Assembly: GCA_963777905.1 (NCBI GenBank)
Contig: CAVZSM010000017.1
Span: forward strand, 186,001 to 250,000
Reading direction: 5' to 3'
From: Trebonia sp963777905
GTDB lineage: Bacteria > Actinomycetota > Actinomycetes > Streptosporangiales > Streptosporangiaceae
Length of the DNA stretch: 64,000 bases
The stretch's first letter is position 1. Each line of letters starts with the position of its first letter. Both the position numbers and the translations under genes were made by a program. The notes under the pieces are model-generated. The model was not told the origin of the DNA. It was given only the letters and a program-made list of their open reading frames with translations, and did no database searches. Shown piece by piece: positions 15,989 to 25,696 of this stretch.

Positions 15989-16795
15989 ATGACACAACTT
16001 GGGGAAGCGCCGGCTAGAACGCGGGCGCAGATCGGCGAGCGGACGCTCCGCAAGGACCCGTGGTGGAACCGGGGGCGCGTCGTCGCCTCGCTGCTGACCA
16101 TCTGGGTTCTCTACGCGACGGTCCGCGTATTCATGGGGCACTGGTACTGGGTGCCCCAGTACCACTACCTGACACCGTTCTACTCCCCGTGCGTCAGCGG
16201 CGAGTGCGTCCCGGGCTCGTCCACCCTGGGGCAGTGGATTCCCGCGGTGCCGCCGATCATCCCGTACGCGTTCGTGTCGCTGGTGTTCGTGCTCGGCTTC
16301 CGGCTGTCTTGCTACTACTACCGGGGCGCCTATTACCGGGCGTTCTGGCGGGCGCCTGCCGCGTGCGCGGTGCGCGAGCCGCACGCGACCGACACTGGCG
16401 AGTCCCGGTTCCCGCTGATCGTGCAGAACCTGCACCGCTACTTCTTTTACCTGGCGATCCCGATCGCGATCCTGCTCACCTACGACGTCGCGCAGGCGTT
16501 CCGCGGGCCGGACGGTGACTTCGGCATCGGGCTCGGCTCGATCATCATGCTGATCAACGTGGTGGCGATCTGGGCGTACACGTTCTCGTGCCACTCCTGC
16601 CGGCACATCACCGGCGGGCGGCTCAAGCACTTCTCCAAGCACCCGGTCAGGTACTGGACCTGGACGCAGATCTCGAAGCTGAACAGGCATCACATGGCCT
16701 TCGCGTGGATCTCGCTGGCTACGCTGATGCTCACCGACCTCTACGTCCTGCTGTTGGCCAGCGGCGCCTTCAGCGATCCCCGCATCTTCAACTAG
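15989..16795 (+). CDS. sdhC: succinate dehydrogenase membrane anchor/cytochrome b subunit
   Basis: A 268-residue membrane subunit with about five hydrophobic segments (VVASLLTIWVLYATVRVFM, IPYAFVSLVFVLGF, YFFYLAIPIAILLTY, IIMLINVVAIWAYTF and FAWISLATLMLTDLYVLLLA). Histidines in LHRY and CHSCRH are candidate haem ligands. It matches the single-subunit anchor found in the Sdh1-type enzyme of mycobacteria, with the order C-A-B kept here. Its job is to bind the flavoprotein/iron-sulphur dimer to the membrane and pass electrons to menaquinone. SdhA follows after 21 bp. Confidence 0.88.
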   Translation: MTQLGEAPARTRAQIGERTLRKDPWWNRGRVVASLLTIWVLYATVRVFMGHWYWVPQYHYLTPFYSPCVSGECVPGSSTLGQWIPAVPPIIPYAFVSLVFVLGFRLSCYYYRGAYYRAFWRAPAACAVREPHATDTGESRFPLIVQNLHRYFFYLAIPIAILLTYDVAQAFRGPDGDFGIGLGSIIMLINVVAIWAYTFSCHSCRHITGGRLKHFSKHPVRYWTWTQISKLNRHHMAFAWISLATLMLTDLYVLLLASGAFSDPRIFN

Positions 16796-16816
16796 TCGCA
16801 ACGGGCGAGATGAGTT

Positions 16817-18766
16817 ATGGCTACCCCAGAATCAACCGACATCGAGCGTTACTCCTACGACGTCGTAGTGATCGGCGCCGGCGGCTCCGGGCTGCGCGCG
16901 GCGATCTCGGCGCGCGCTCGCGGCAAGAAGACGGCGATCATCTCCAAGTCGCTGTTCGGCAAGGCGCACACGGTCATGGCCGAGGGCGGCGCCGCCGCCG
17001 CGATGGGCAACGTGAACCCGAACGACAACTGGCAGGTGCACTTCCGCGACACCATGCGCGGCGGGAAGTTCATGAACAACCCGCGCATGGCGGAACTGCA
17101 CGCCAAGGAGGCCCCGGACCGGGTCTGGGAGCTGGAGGCGTGGGGCGCGCTGTTCGACAGGACACCGGACGGCAAGATCTCGCAGCGGAACTTCGGCGGG
17201 CACGAGTACCCGCGGCTCGCGCACGTGGGCGACCGTACCGGCCTGGAGATGATCCGGACCCTGCAGCAGCAGGTCGTCGCCCTGCAGCAGGAGGACTCGC
17301 TGTCGGCCGGCGATCCCGACGCGATGATCCGGGTGTTCGCGGAGACGACGATCACCCGGCTGCTGAAGGACGCGTCCGGGCGGATCGCCGGCGCCTTCGG
17401 GTACTTCCGCGACACCGGGCGGTTCGTGCTGTTCGAGGCGCCGACGGTCATCATGGCCACCGGCGGCATCGGGCGGACGTACAAGGTCACGTCGAACTCC
17501 TGGGAGTACAGCGGCGACGGTCACGCGCTCGCGCTGCTCGCGGGCGCCGACCTGATGAACATGGAGTTCGTCCAGTTCCACCCGACCGGCATGATCTGGC
17601 CGCCGTCGGTGCGCGGCCTCCTGGTCACCGAGTCGGTCCGCGGCGACGGCGGCGTGCTGCGGAACTCCGAGGGCAAGCGGTTCATGTTCGACTACGTGCC
17701 TGACGTGTTCCGCGCGCAGTACGCGGAGACCGAGGATGAGGCCGACCGCTGGTACACCGACCCGGACCACAACCGGCGGCCCCCCGAGCTGCTGCCCCGC
17801 GACGAGGTGGCGCGCTCCATCAACTCCGAGATCAAGGCCGGGCGCGGGTCACCGCACGGCGGCGTGTTCCTCGACATCGCCTCGCGGCGTCCCGCGTCGT
17901 ACATCCTGCAGCGGCTGCCGTCCATGTACCACCAGTTCATCGAGCTCGCGGACGTGGACATCACCAAGGAGCCGATGGAGATCGGGCCGACCTGCCACTA
18001 CGTGATGGGCGGCGTCGAGGTCGACCCGGACACGGCGGCGTCCTCGGTGCCCGGGCTGTTCGCGGCCGGCGAGGTGTCCGGCGGGATGCACGGCTCTAAC
18101 CGGCTCGGCGGCAACTCGCTGTCCGACCTGCTGGTGTTCGGCAGGCGAGCCGGCGACGGCGCGGCGGACTACCTGGACTCGCTGGGCTCATCGCGGCCGC
18201 TGGTGTCTTCCGCTGAGCTGGACGCCGCGGTCGCTGAGGCGCTCGCGCCGCTGTCCCGTACCGAAGGCGAGAACCCGTACACGGTGCACGCCGAGCTCCA
18301 GCAGATGATGAACGACCTGGTCGGGCTCATCAGGCGGGAGTCGGAGGTCAAGACCGCGCTCGTCGAGCTGGAGAAGTTCAAGGAGCGGGCCGCGCGGGTG
18401 GCCGTGCCAGGCGAGCGGGCCTACAACCCGGGCTGGCACTACTCGCTCGACCTGCGCAACATGCTGCTCGTCGCCGACTGCGTGGCGATGGCCGCGCTCG
18501 AGCGGCAGGAGTCCCGCGGCGGGCACACCCGTGAGGACTACCCGGAGATGTCGCCGGAATGGCGGAAGGTGAACCTGATCCTGACGCTGACCGGGGACAA
18601 GCTCGAGCTGACCCACAAGCCGCTGCCCGTGATGCGGCCCGACCTGCTCGGTCTGTTCGACAAGAGCGAGCTGAAGAAGTACATGACCGAGGAGGAGCTG
18701 GCCGGCCTGCCTGGGCCCCAGACTCCGGCTTCGTCCGCTACCGCTGCGGCGGAGGAGGGGCACTGA
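16817..18766 (+). CDS. sdhA: succinate dehydrogenase flavoprotein subunit
   Basis: A 649-residue flavoprotein that oxidises succinate to fumarate. The dinucleotide-binding motif is VVIGAGGSGLRAAI near residues 17-30. The flavinylated His is in KAHTVMAEGGAAAA near residue 53. The active-site region has the expected QFHPTG and HGSNRLGGNSLSDLLVFG motifs. The C-terminal domain carries the R-rich EDYPEMSPEWRKVNL stretch. The ATG follows a GAG-rich RBS. Its stop overlaps the sdhB ATG (TGATG). Part of the sdhCAB operon. Confidence 0.95.
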   Translation: MATPESTDIERYSYDVVVIGAGGSGLRAAISARARGKKTAIISKSLFGKAHTVMAEGGAAAAMGNVNPNDNWQVHFRDTMRGGKFMNNPRMAELHAKEAPDRVWELEAWGALFDRTPDGKISQRNFGGHEYPRLAHVGDRTGLEMIRTLQQQVVALQQEDSLSAGDPDAMIRVFAETTITRLLKDASGRIAGAFGYFRDTGRFVLFEAPTVIMATGGIGRTYKVTSNSWEYSGDGHALALLAGADLMNMEFVQFHPTGMIWPPSVRGLLVTESVRGDGGVLRNSEGKRFMFDYVPDVFRAQYAETEDEADRWYTDPDHNRRPPELLPRDEVARSINSEIKAGRGSPHGGVFLDIASRRPASYILQRLPSMYHQFIELADVDITKEPMEIGPTCHYVMGGVEVDPDTAASSVPGLFAAGEVSGGMHGSNRLGGNSLSDLLVFGRRAGDGAADYLDSLGSSRPLVSSAELDAAVAEALAPLSRTEGENPYTVHAELQQMMNDLVGLIRRESEVKTALVELEKFKERAARVAVPGERAYNPGWHYSLDLRNMLLVADCVAMAALERQESRGGHTREDYPEMSPEWRKVNLILTLTGDKLELTHKPLPVMRPDLLGLFDKSELKKYMTEEELAGLPGPQTPASSATAAAEEGH

Positions 18767-19551
18767 TGGGATACGAGGCATCGCTCCGGGTCTGGCGCGG
18801 TGACGCCGGGTCGGGCTCGCTTGTCGATTACAAGGTCGAGGTCAACGAGGGCGAGGTGGTCCTCGACGTGCTGCACAGGCTCCAGGCCACCCAGGCGTCC
18901 GACCTCGCCATCCGGTGGAACTGCAAGGCCGGCAAGTGCGGCTCCTGCTCGATGGAGATCAACGGCATGCCGCGGCTCGGCTGCATGACCCGGATGTCCA
19001 CGTTCGCGCAGGAGGACGTGCTGACGATCACGCCGATGCGGACGTTCCCGGTGATCAGGGACCTGGTCACGGACGTGTCGTTCAACTACGCCAAGGCGCG
19101 CACGATCCCGTCGTTCTCGCCGGACCCGGCGATCAAGCTGGGCGAGTTCCGGATGCAGCAGGAAGACGTGAACCGGTCGCAGGAGTTCCGCAAGTGCATT
19201 GAGTGCTACTTGTGCCAGGACACCTGCCATGTGGTCCGTGACCACACCGAGAACGAGGGCGCCTTCTCCGGGCCGCGGTTCCTGATGCGGGTCGCCGAGC
19301 TCGAGATGCACCCGGCGGACGAGGCGGACCGCCGGAACATCGCGCAGGACGACTTCGGCCTCGGCTACTGCAACATCACCAAGTGCTGCACGGAGGTCTG
19401 CCCCGAGCACATCAAGATCACCGACAACGCGCTGATCCCCATGAAGGAGCGCGTCGCGGGCCGCAAGTACGACCCGCTGGTCTGGCTCGGCTCGAAGATA
19501 TCCCGCCGCCCGGAGAAGGCCGGCACCCCGGCCGTCCCCGGCAAGCGCTAG
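18766..19551 (+). CDS. sdhB: succinate dehydrogenase iron-sulphur subunit
   Basis: A 261-residue electron-transfer subunit. The [2Fe-2S] cysteines are in WNCKAGKCGSCSMEING and in GCMTR (residues about 49-73). The C-terminal ferredoxin domain has CIECYLCQDTC and a second set, CNITKCCTEVCPEHI, for the [4Fe-4S] and [3Fe-4S] centres. The start is the ATG overlapping the sdhA stop; the open frame upstream only shadows sdhA. It carries electrons from FAD to the membrane anchor. Confidence 0.95.
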   Translation: MGYEASLRVWRGDAGSGSLVDYKVEVNEGEVVLDVLHRLQATQASDLAIRWNCKAGKCGSCSMEINGMPRLGCMTRMSTFAQEDVLTITPMRTFPVIRDLVTDVSFNYAKARTIPSFSPDPAIKLGEFRMQQEDVNRSQEFRKCIECYLCQDTCHVVRDHTENEGAFSGPRFLMRVAELEMHPADEADRRNIAQDDFGLGYCNITKCCTEVCPEHIKITDNALIPMKERVAGRKYDPLVWLGSKISRRPEKAGTPAVPGKR

Positions 19552-19645
19552 CCGCTTTAAAGCCGTTGGCCCGAAATTCGCAGGCACGCGGGATCAGAAA
19601 CTCGTTTGCGCCTGATACAAGAGCCCGGCCGACTATGGAACACCG

Positions 19646-20167
19646 ATGAGCGCTGTCCAGATCGCAGGCTGTTCCGGCGCCGGGAAGACGACCATCGCCG
19701 CCGAGCTCGCCCGCCGGGGCCTGGCGGCCGTCGACGCCGACGACGACCCGTTCCTCGCGCGGTTCGTTGACGCCGCCGGCAACGTAGTGGCGGAAGAGCC
19801 AGACGAGCCGGACTTCGCCTGGCTTTCCCAGTACGGCTGGGCATGGGATCCGGCCCGCCTGGACGAACTGATCCGGGCCGCGGCACCGGCGACGCTGTAC
19901 GTCTGCGGCGGTGCGGACAACCAGCCAGCGGTGGCCGGCCGCTTCACTCGGGTATTCCTGCTGGAGATTGACGAGCCCACCATGCTGGCACGGCTGGATG
20001 CGCGCCGGGACTACCACGACTGGGGCCGGATCGGGGACACCCGGGAGTACCTGCGTCGCAAGCTGCCGGTATTGCAGGACCGCCTGCGCGCGTCCGGGGC
20101 GATCCCCATCGATGCCAGACAGCCCCTCGACCAGGTGGTGGAGTCGATACTGTTCCACGTTGGCTAA
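19646..20167 (+). CDS. P-loop nucleoside/nucleotide kinase-like protein
   Basis: A 173-residue P-loop NTPase. Walker A is GCSGAGKTT near residues 8-16. VDADDD and VFLLEIDEPTMLARL fit the adenylate/shikimate kinase-like AAA fold, and RRDYHDWGRIGDTREYL looks like a lid region. Relatives are usually annotated only as ATP-binding or AAA family. The substrate is unknown. It stands alone between sdhB and the convergent lysozyme gene. Confidence 0.65.
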   Translation: MSAVQIAGCSGAGKTTIAAELARRGLAAVDADDDPFLARFVDAAGNVVAEEPDEPDFAWLSQYGWAWDPARLDELIRAAAPATLYVCGGADNQPAVAGRFTRVFLLEIDEPTMLARLDARRDYHDWGRIGDTREYLRRKLPVLQDRLRASGAIPIDARQPLDQVVESILFHVG

Positions 20168-20171
20168 CGTG

Positions 20172-20200
20172 CGGGCAGGCGGCCGGAGGCCGCCTGCCCG
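20172..20200. terminator. strong bidirectional hairpin
   Basis: Perfect 13-bp GC-rich arms at 20172-20184 and 20188-20200 enclose a 3-base loop. It lies in the 41-bp gap between the convergent P-loop kinase and lysozyme genes, so it can end transcription from both sides. Confidence 0.7.
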
Positions 20201-20208
20201 GGTCGGGC

Positions 20209-22272
20209 TTACTCGATGTGCCAGGTGTTGGCGGGCGTGGCGGTGGTGAGGCTGCATGCCTGGATGCTCAGCTTGCTGCCGGACGCCGGTGTCGACACGC
20301 ACATACCGGAGCTGGCGCTGTTGGCGCTGGCTATCTCGGTGGCGATCGGACTGGCGGGCTCCTGGGGCCCGGTGCCGGATGCGACGTTCCACATCGTGGT
20401 CGCCGCCCCGGAACACGTCCCGATCGTCAGCGCGGAACCGGCCGTGGTGCCCGACTCGGTCAGGCAGTACGCGCCGAGCCTGATCGTTCCGTCCGAACTC
20501 GTCACCCAGCGCTCGGCGGCCACGCTCGAGCAGCCAGCCAGCACCACGGCCGACCCCGCGGCGGTGCCCGAGGCGGACATGCACTTGCCGGGCGCGGGAG
20601 AGACCACGTTGGCCGCCGTCCGGGACCAGTGCTCGCCAGTCTGGGATGTGGAGTTCTGGCAGGCGCTCATCGTCGGCTTGCTGCCGTTCACTGCGTTCGC
20701 GTTCGCGAAGTACAGGCACGTGCCGTACTGCGCGTTGACCAGTTCACCGTCGGTACCAGCCCGCCACTGCTGGTTGGCGCTACCGCTCGATGCGCAGGCA
20801 TACAGCTCCACGGTGGTGCTGTGGAACACGGTCAGGCACTTGCCCTGCGCCCGGATCGTCCCGTCCTGGACGGTGGTCCACGCCTGCGGCGTCCCGCCGG
20901 TACAGGTATAGAGGTTCAGCAGCGTCCCGTTCGCCGTGGCCGCCCCCGGGTCGTTCAGGCACTTGGCGGTGCCGCCCACCTGCCTGACAAGCCCGGTGAA
21001 CCCGGTATTAGCAGCTGCGGCGATCGTCCACGTGAAGGTCGTCGAGCCGGACGCGTACAACGCGTCGGACGCGGAGACATGCACCGTGTACGTGCCGGGC
21101 ATGGTCGGCCAGCCGGTGATCACCCCGGACTTGTTGATCACCATCCCCGGGGGCAGCCCGGACGCGGAGATGTTCGGCGGGTAGCTGGCGCCGTCCTGGT
21201 CGCTGACGGCGACCCGCAGCGAGACCGGCGTCCCCGCCGTGGTCGTGCGGTTCCCCGGGCTGGTCACGGTAAGCGCGCCGTGGATGATCCAGGTGAACGA
21301 GATCGACGAAGGGACCGCGCCGGCCGACGGGGTGACCGTCACTGTGTACTGGTGGCCGATGTCGCCCGACGCGGGCGTCCCGGTGATCTGGCCGGCCGAC
21401 AGCGTCAGGCCCGGCGGCAGGCCGGTCGCCGAGTAGGTGACCGCCTGGCCGGCCAGCGAGTTGAGCGTGCGGAGCCGCACCGTGCCGATCGCCGTGCCCG
21501 CCCGGGCGACCTGGAGGACCGGGCCCAGCTCGTTCTCGTCGATGCCGCTGATGCCGCCGACGGTTCCCTGGCCGTACTGCCAGATCGTGTAGTTGTTCCA
21601 CCCGGCCGGCAGCCCGGGGTTCGTCACCCCGTACGAGGCGAGCCAGAGCGGGTCAGCGCTGAACGCCGTGTCGTTTCCCGTGCACGCGTTCCACCAGTCG
21701 GCCGTCGTGTAGATGATCGGGGTCTTGCTCGTGCCGAGGTCCTTCTTGATCTCGGTGATGAACTGCGAGATCCAGGTCTGCATGGCGGACTGGGTCAGCC
21801 CGTAGCACTGGTTCGAATTGGTGTACGGGTTGGGCTCGATGTCCAGGGTGACCGGGAGCATGTGGTTGTTCGTGTACGCGGTGCTCGACTTGATCACCGT
21901 GGCCCCGTAGTCGGCCTGCTGGACGGCGGTCCCGTCGCTAGTGCTCGGGTATGGGTTGGCGAAGATGTATGGGGTCACGTACAGCCCGGCGGCCACGGCC
22001 TGCGCCGTGTCCGTCTTGTAGTACGGGTTGGTGTAGTACTTTCCCTCGCTCGCCTTGACCCCGGTGAAGGTCACACCTGACGATGCCATGGACGACCAGT
22101 CGATGGCCGCGCCCGACGGATGCTGGAACGAGGCGACGTCCACCCCCTGGGCCGGTGTCGTCGCGGCCAGCGCGGGCGCCGTCGTCGTGGCGGCCGGGAT
22201 GGCGAATCCCCCGAGTGCAGCAATGATCAGCGCGCCACCGGCGATGCCGGCGCGACCCCGTAGCCCAGTCAC
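20209..22272 (-). CDS. secreted GH25 lysozyme with Ig-like and ricin-B lectin domains
   Basis: A 687-residue secreted muramidase. An N-terminal signal sequence (about residues 1-36, ending near APALAA) precedes a GH25 catalytic domain (about 42-245) with GVDVASFQ (Asp45), the DIEPNP acid cluster near residue 146 and IWQYGQG near 230. Two putative Ig-like domains of the He_PIG type follow (GLPPGLTLSAGQITGTP, then SGLPPGMVINKSGVITGWP). The C-terminal 270 residues are ricin-B-like beta-trefoil repeats with GKCL and QxW motifs. It probably cuts peptidoglycan of other bacteria, or its own, while the lectin part binds carbohydrate. The start is a GTG at 22272. Confidence 0.9.
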   Translation of the reverse strand: MTGLRGRAGIAGGALIIAALGGFAIPAATTTAPALAATTPAQGVDVASFQHPSGAAIDWSSMASSGVTFTGVKASEGKYYTNPYYKTDTAQAVAAGLYVTPYIFANPYPSTSDGTAVQQADYGATVIKSSTAYTNNHMLPVTLDIEPNPYTNSNQCYGLTQSAMQTWISQFITEIKKDLGTSKTPIIYTTADWWNACTGNDTAFSADPLWLASYGVTNPGLPAGWNNYTIWQYGQGTVGGISGIDENELGPVLQVARAGTAIGTVRLRTLNSLAGQAVTYSATGLPPGLTLSAGQITGTPASGDIGHQYTVTVTPSAGAVPSSISFTWIIHGALTVTSPGNRTTTAGTPVSLRVAVSDQDGASYPPNISASGLPPGMVINKSGVITGWPTMPGTYTVHVSASDALYASGSTTFTWTIAAAANTGFTGLVRQVGGTAKCLNDPGAATANGTLLNLYTCTGGTPQAWTTVQDGTIRAQGKCLTVFHSTTVELYACASSGSANQQWRAGTDGELVNAQYGTCLYFANANAVNGSKPTMSACQNSTSQTGEHWSRTAANVVSPAPGKCMSASGTAAGSAVVLAGCSSVAAERWVTSSDGTIRLGAYCLTESGTTAGSALTIGTCSGAATTMWNVASGTGPQEPASPIATEIASANSASSGMCVSTPASGSKLSIQACSLTTATPANTWHIE

Positions 22273-22575
22273 GCGCGGAGCTTATCAATGCTTGTGATGC
22301 GAATGAGGACCAAATTGGTGATCTGAGATTGCTTTGGTGTCCTGATGCGGCGAGGCCGCCCCGGGCGCGAGTTTCGCGCGTTTGTTCGCCACGTGCCGGA
22401 GGGCCGACAGCGGCCGTCGCCTGGTAGAAATCAAGACCGGTCAGGCCCACGCGGGAGCGGTCGTTCAGCAGGTGCACAGAGAAACGCGGGTACGATCCCG
22501 GGCCTGAAGGGGCCGTGGATACCATGACCAGGAACGCGGCTGGGCCGGGCCGCGCGCCTCCGGCAGCGAGAGGGC
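22273..22575. other. divergent intergenic region, 303 bp
   Basis: It separates the minus-strand lysozyme gene from plus-strand uppP and must hold both promoters. The first 70 bases beside the lysozyme start are AT-rich for this genome. I see no convincing gene, repeat or clear -35/-10 pair. Short open frames here have no coding character. Confidence 0.4.
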
Positions 22576-23620
22576 ATGATGTACGCGCACATTACGTTCC
22601 CAGAGGCAATCGTCGTCGGGTTGATCCAGGGCGTCACCGAGCTGTTCCCGGTGTCCAGCCTCGGGCACAGCGTGCTGATCCCGGCGCTGATCGGCGGCAG
22701 CTGGGCACAGGACCTCAACGTGTCCGCACCGGAGTCGCCGTACCTGGCATTCATCGTCGGGATGCACGTGGCCACCGCGATCGCCATGATCATCTTCTTC
22801 TGGCGGGACTGGCTGCGCATCATCAAGGGCTTCTTCGCCTCGATCGCGCACGTGATCCGCCCGGCGCCAGGCACTAGGCGCTGGGAGCCGCAGGACACCG
22901 ACCAGACGTTGGCCTGGATGATCATCCTGGCGACCATCCCTGTCGGCATCGCCGGGCTGGTGCTCGAGCACGACTTCCGGGTGTACTTCAGCAAGCCGAG
23001 ACTCACGGCGCTGTTCCTCGCGCTGAACGGCGTCATCCTGCTAGCCGGCGAGCAGGCGCGCAAGCGGCGGATCGCGCTGGACGAGCAGCAGTCCGCGGCG
23101 GACAGGGAAGCGGCCGACAGGGAGATCGGCGGCGGCGGCGGCGGCAGGGCCGGGCGCCGGGCGGCACGCCGCCGGGCAGCGGGCCATGAAGGAGCAGCAG
23201 GCTAGCCTCGCGGTGCAGTCCGATCGTCGGCTGACCCAGGTGGGCTGGCTTTCCGCGTTCGGCCTTGGCGCGGCGCAGATCTTCGCGCTGCTACCGGGCA
23301 TCAGCAGGGACGGCATCGTGATGGTGTGCGGGATGTTCCGCGGGCTGTCCAGGCAGGATGCCGCCCGGTTCTCGTTCCTGCTCTCCGCCCCGGTGATCTT
23401 GGCGGCGGGAGTGCTCAAGATACCGGACCTGACCGGTCCGCTGGGCGCCGGAGTTCGCGGCCAGGTGCTGGTCGGTTCGATCGTGTCCGGCGTCGCCGCG
23501 TACCTGGCGTTGCGATTCTTGACCAGGTATTACTCGGACTCCGCGCGCACGCTGACCCCGTTCGCCATATATTGCCTGGCCGCGGGCATAGGAAGCGCGA
23601 TTTATCTCACGATCAGGTAA
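22576..23620 (+). pseudogene. uppP: undecaprenyl-diphosphate phosphatase, split by a frameshift
   Basis: UppP recycles the lipid carrier of cell-wall synthesis by removing a phosphate from undecaprenyl diphosphate in the membrane. The N-terminal half (22576-23205) has AIVVGLIQGVTELFPVSS and GHSVL. The C-terminal half is in the next frame (open from before 23186 to 23620) with the second catalytic region LLPGISRDGIVMVCGM. The frames overlap in the poorly conserved cytoplasmic loop, just after a (GGC)n run at about 23127-23147. One base too many in this GC-rich stretch would explain it. The halves could also be made as two coupled polypeptides (ATG at 23186 before the stop at 23203). The gene is essential or important in most bacteria, so a sequence error is likely. 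Confidence 0.85.
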
Positions 23621-25523
23621 CCGCGCCCTGCTCGCCGCGCGAGATGCGGCCGCGGATCCTGCCGCGCTCCTTAGCGTCGAGGACGGTCTTGCGGAGCCGG
23701 ACCGCGTCTGGCGTCACCTCGGCGCACTCGTCGTCCGCGCAGAACTCAAGGGCCTGCTCCAGGCTGAGCAGCCGGGGCGGGACCAGCCGCTCGAGCTCCT
23801 CCCCCGTGGACTGCCGGACGTTGGTGACCTTGCGCTCCCTGGTGATATTGACGTCCATGTCGTCGGCCCGCGAATTCTCGCCGACGATCATCCCCTCATA
23901 GACCTCGGTGCCCGGCGTGACAAACAGCGACCCGCGCTCCTGCAGGTTGAACATGGCGTACGCGGCGGCGCTGCCGGTGCGGTCGGCGACCAGCGAGCCG
24001 GTGGCCCGGCCGCGGATGGCGCCCGCCCACGGCTCGTAGTCCTCGAAGACGTGGTGCGCGATGCCGGTGCCGCGCGTCTCGGTCAGGAACTGGGTGCGGA
24101 ACCCGATCAGCCCGCGGGACGGCACGAGGAAGACCAGCCGCACCCAGCCAGTGCCGTGGTTGGTCATCGACGCCATCTGGCCGCGGCGCACCGAGACGAG
24201 CTGGGTGACCGCGCCGAGGAACTCCTCGGGCACGTCCACCGAGAGCCGCTCGACGGGCTCGTGCAGCTTGCCGTCGATTTCCCTGGTCACGGCGGCCGGA
24301 CGGCCGACGGTCAGCTCGTATCCCTCGCGCCGCATGGTCTCCACGAGCACCGCGAGCGCGAGCTCGCCGCGGCCGCGGACCTCCCAGGCGTCCGGGCGCT
24401 CGGTGGGCAGTACCTGCAGCGACACGTTGCCGACGAGCTCGCGGTCGAGCCGGTCCTTGACCAGTCGCGCGGTCATCTTGGAGCCCTTCACCTGGCCCGC
24501 GAGCGGTGAGGTGTTCGTCCCGATCGTCATCGAGATCGCCGGCTCGTCCACGGTGATCAGCGGGAGCGGCCGCGGGTCGTTCAGGTCGGCAAGGGTGTCA
24601 CCGATCATGATCTCGGGGATGCCGGCGATCGCCATGATGTCGCCGGGGCCTGCGCTCTCGGCGGGCACCCGGTCCAGCGCCTCGGTGCGGAACAGCTCGG
24701 AGATCTTCACCCGCTCTATCGAGCCGTCGTGGCGGCACCAGGCGACCTGCTGGCCGCGGGCGATCGTGCCGTTGTAGACCCGGCAGAGCGCGATGCGGCC
24801 GAGGTACGAGGACGCGTCCAGGTTAGTGACGTGCGCCTGCAGCGGCGCGCCCGTCTCGTAGAGCGGCGCCGGGACCGTCTCCCGGATCACGTCGAACAGG
24901 GGCTCCAGGGTGTCGCTGTCGGGCATCTCGCCGTCAGCCGGGCGGGTCAGCGAGGCACGGCCCGCGCGCGCGGCGGCGTACACGATGGGGAACTCGATCT
25001 GCTGCTCGCTGGCGTCCAGGTCAATGAACAGCTCATAGCAGGCGTCGACGACCTCGGCGATCCGGGCGTCGGGCCGGTCCACCTTGTTGATCACCAGGAT
25101 GACCGGGAGGTTCGCCTCCAGGGTCTTGCGCAGCACGAACCTGGTCTGCGGCAGCGGTCCCTCGCTCGCGTCGACGAGCAGCAGCACGCCGTCCACCATC
25201 GACAGCCCGCGCTCCACCTCGCCGCCGAAGTCCGCGTGCCCCGGCGTGTCGACGATGTTGATCGTCAGCCCGCCATGGGTGACGGCCGTGTTCTTGGCGA
25301 GGATCGTGATGCCCTTTTCCCGCTCCAGGTCACCCGAGTCCAGCGCCCGCTCCGCGACGTGCGCGTGGGCGCCGAACGCCCCCGATTGCCAGAGCATCGC
25401 GTCCACCAGCGTGGTCTTGCCATGGTCGACGTGCGCGACGATCGCGACGTTCCGCAGGTCGTCGCGGGTCGCGAGCTCGCCAGCGCTGGTCTGGCGCTGC
25501 GCGGTGGTCTGGTGTACGGGCAT
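23613..25523 (-). CDS. typA: translational GTPase TypA/BipA
   Basis: A 636-residue ribosome-associated GTPase of the EF-G/LepA class, involved in ribosome assembly and stress responses. The G1 motif AHVDHGKTT is at residues 30-38, the G2 region at EREKGITI, G3 at VDTPGHADF and G4 at INKVDRPDA. The C-terminal EF-G domain V-like part and the TypA-specific end follow (PRLLSLEQALEFCADDECAE). It overlaps the convergent uppP by 8 bp. The ATG at 25523 is the only good start near the conserved region. Confidence 0.95.
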   Translation of the reverse strand: MPVHQTTAQRQTSAGELATRDDLRNVAIVAHVDHGKTTLVDAMLWQSGAFGAHAHVAERALDSGDLEREKGITILAKNTAVTHGGLTINIVDTPGHADFGGEVERGLSMVDGVLLLVDASEGPLPQTRFVLRKTLEANLPVILVINKVDRPDARIAEVVDACYELFIDLDASEQQIEFPIVYAAARAGRASLTRPADGEMPDSDTLEPLFDVIRETVPAPLYETGAPLQAHVTNLDASSYLGRIALCRVYNGTIARGQQVAWCRHDGSIERVKISELFRTEALDRVPAESAGPGDIMAIAGIPEIMIGDTLADLNDPRPLPLITVDEPAISMTIGTNTSPLAGQVKGSKMTARLVKDRLDRELVGNVSLQVLPTERPDAWEVRGRGELALAVLVETMRREGYELTVGRPAAVTREIDGKLHEPVERLSVDVPEEFLGAVTQLVSVRRGQMASMTNHGTGWVRLVFLVPSRGLIGFRTQFLTETRGTGIAHHVFEDYEPWAGAIRGRATGSLVADRTGSAAAYAMFNLQERGSLFVTPGTEVYEGMIVGENSRADDMDVNITRERKVTNVRQSTGEELERLVPPRLLSLEQALEFCADDECAEVTPDAVRLRKTVLDAKERGRIRGRISRGEQGAVT

Positions 25524-25603
25524 GCGTGAGTTCTCACTGCTTCGGCGTCGGGGACTGCGCCGTCCGAACTATGCGGCGCCGTTCTAGTTTATCGCCTCGC
25601 AGC

Positions 25604-25629
25604 ACATGAGCCGGGACACCCGCTCATGT
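25604..25629. terminator. short hairpin downstream of the lipoprotein gene
   Basis: Arms of 8 bp at 25604-25611 and 25622-25629 with a 10-base loop. It lies about 70-95 bp beyond the stop codon of the lipoprotein gene on the minus strand, ahead of typA. A weak terminator candidate. Confidence 0.3.
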
Positions 25630-25696
25630 CAGCCGTTGCCGGCACCGTGAGCAGCAGCCGACGCCAGGGCGAAGCCGGCGAGGACGGCGCGGAATC

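Noticed and set aside
20218..22080. A 620-codon plus-strand frame
   Set aside because: Antisense shadow of the GH25 lysozyme gene, Arg/Gly-rich without motifs.
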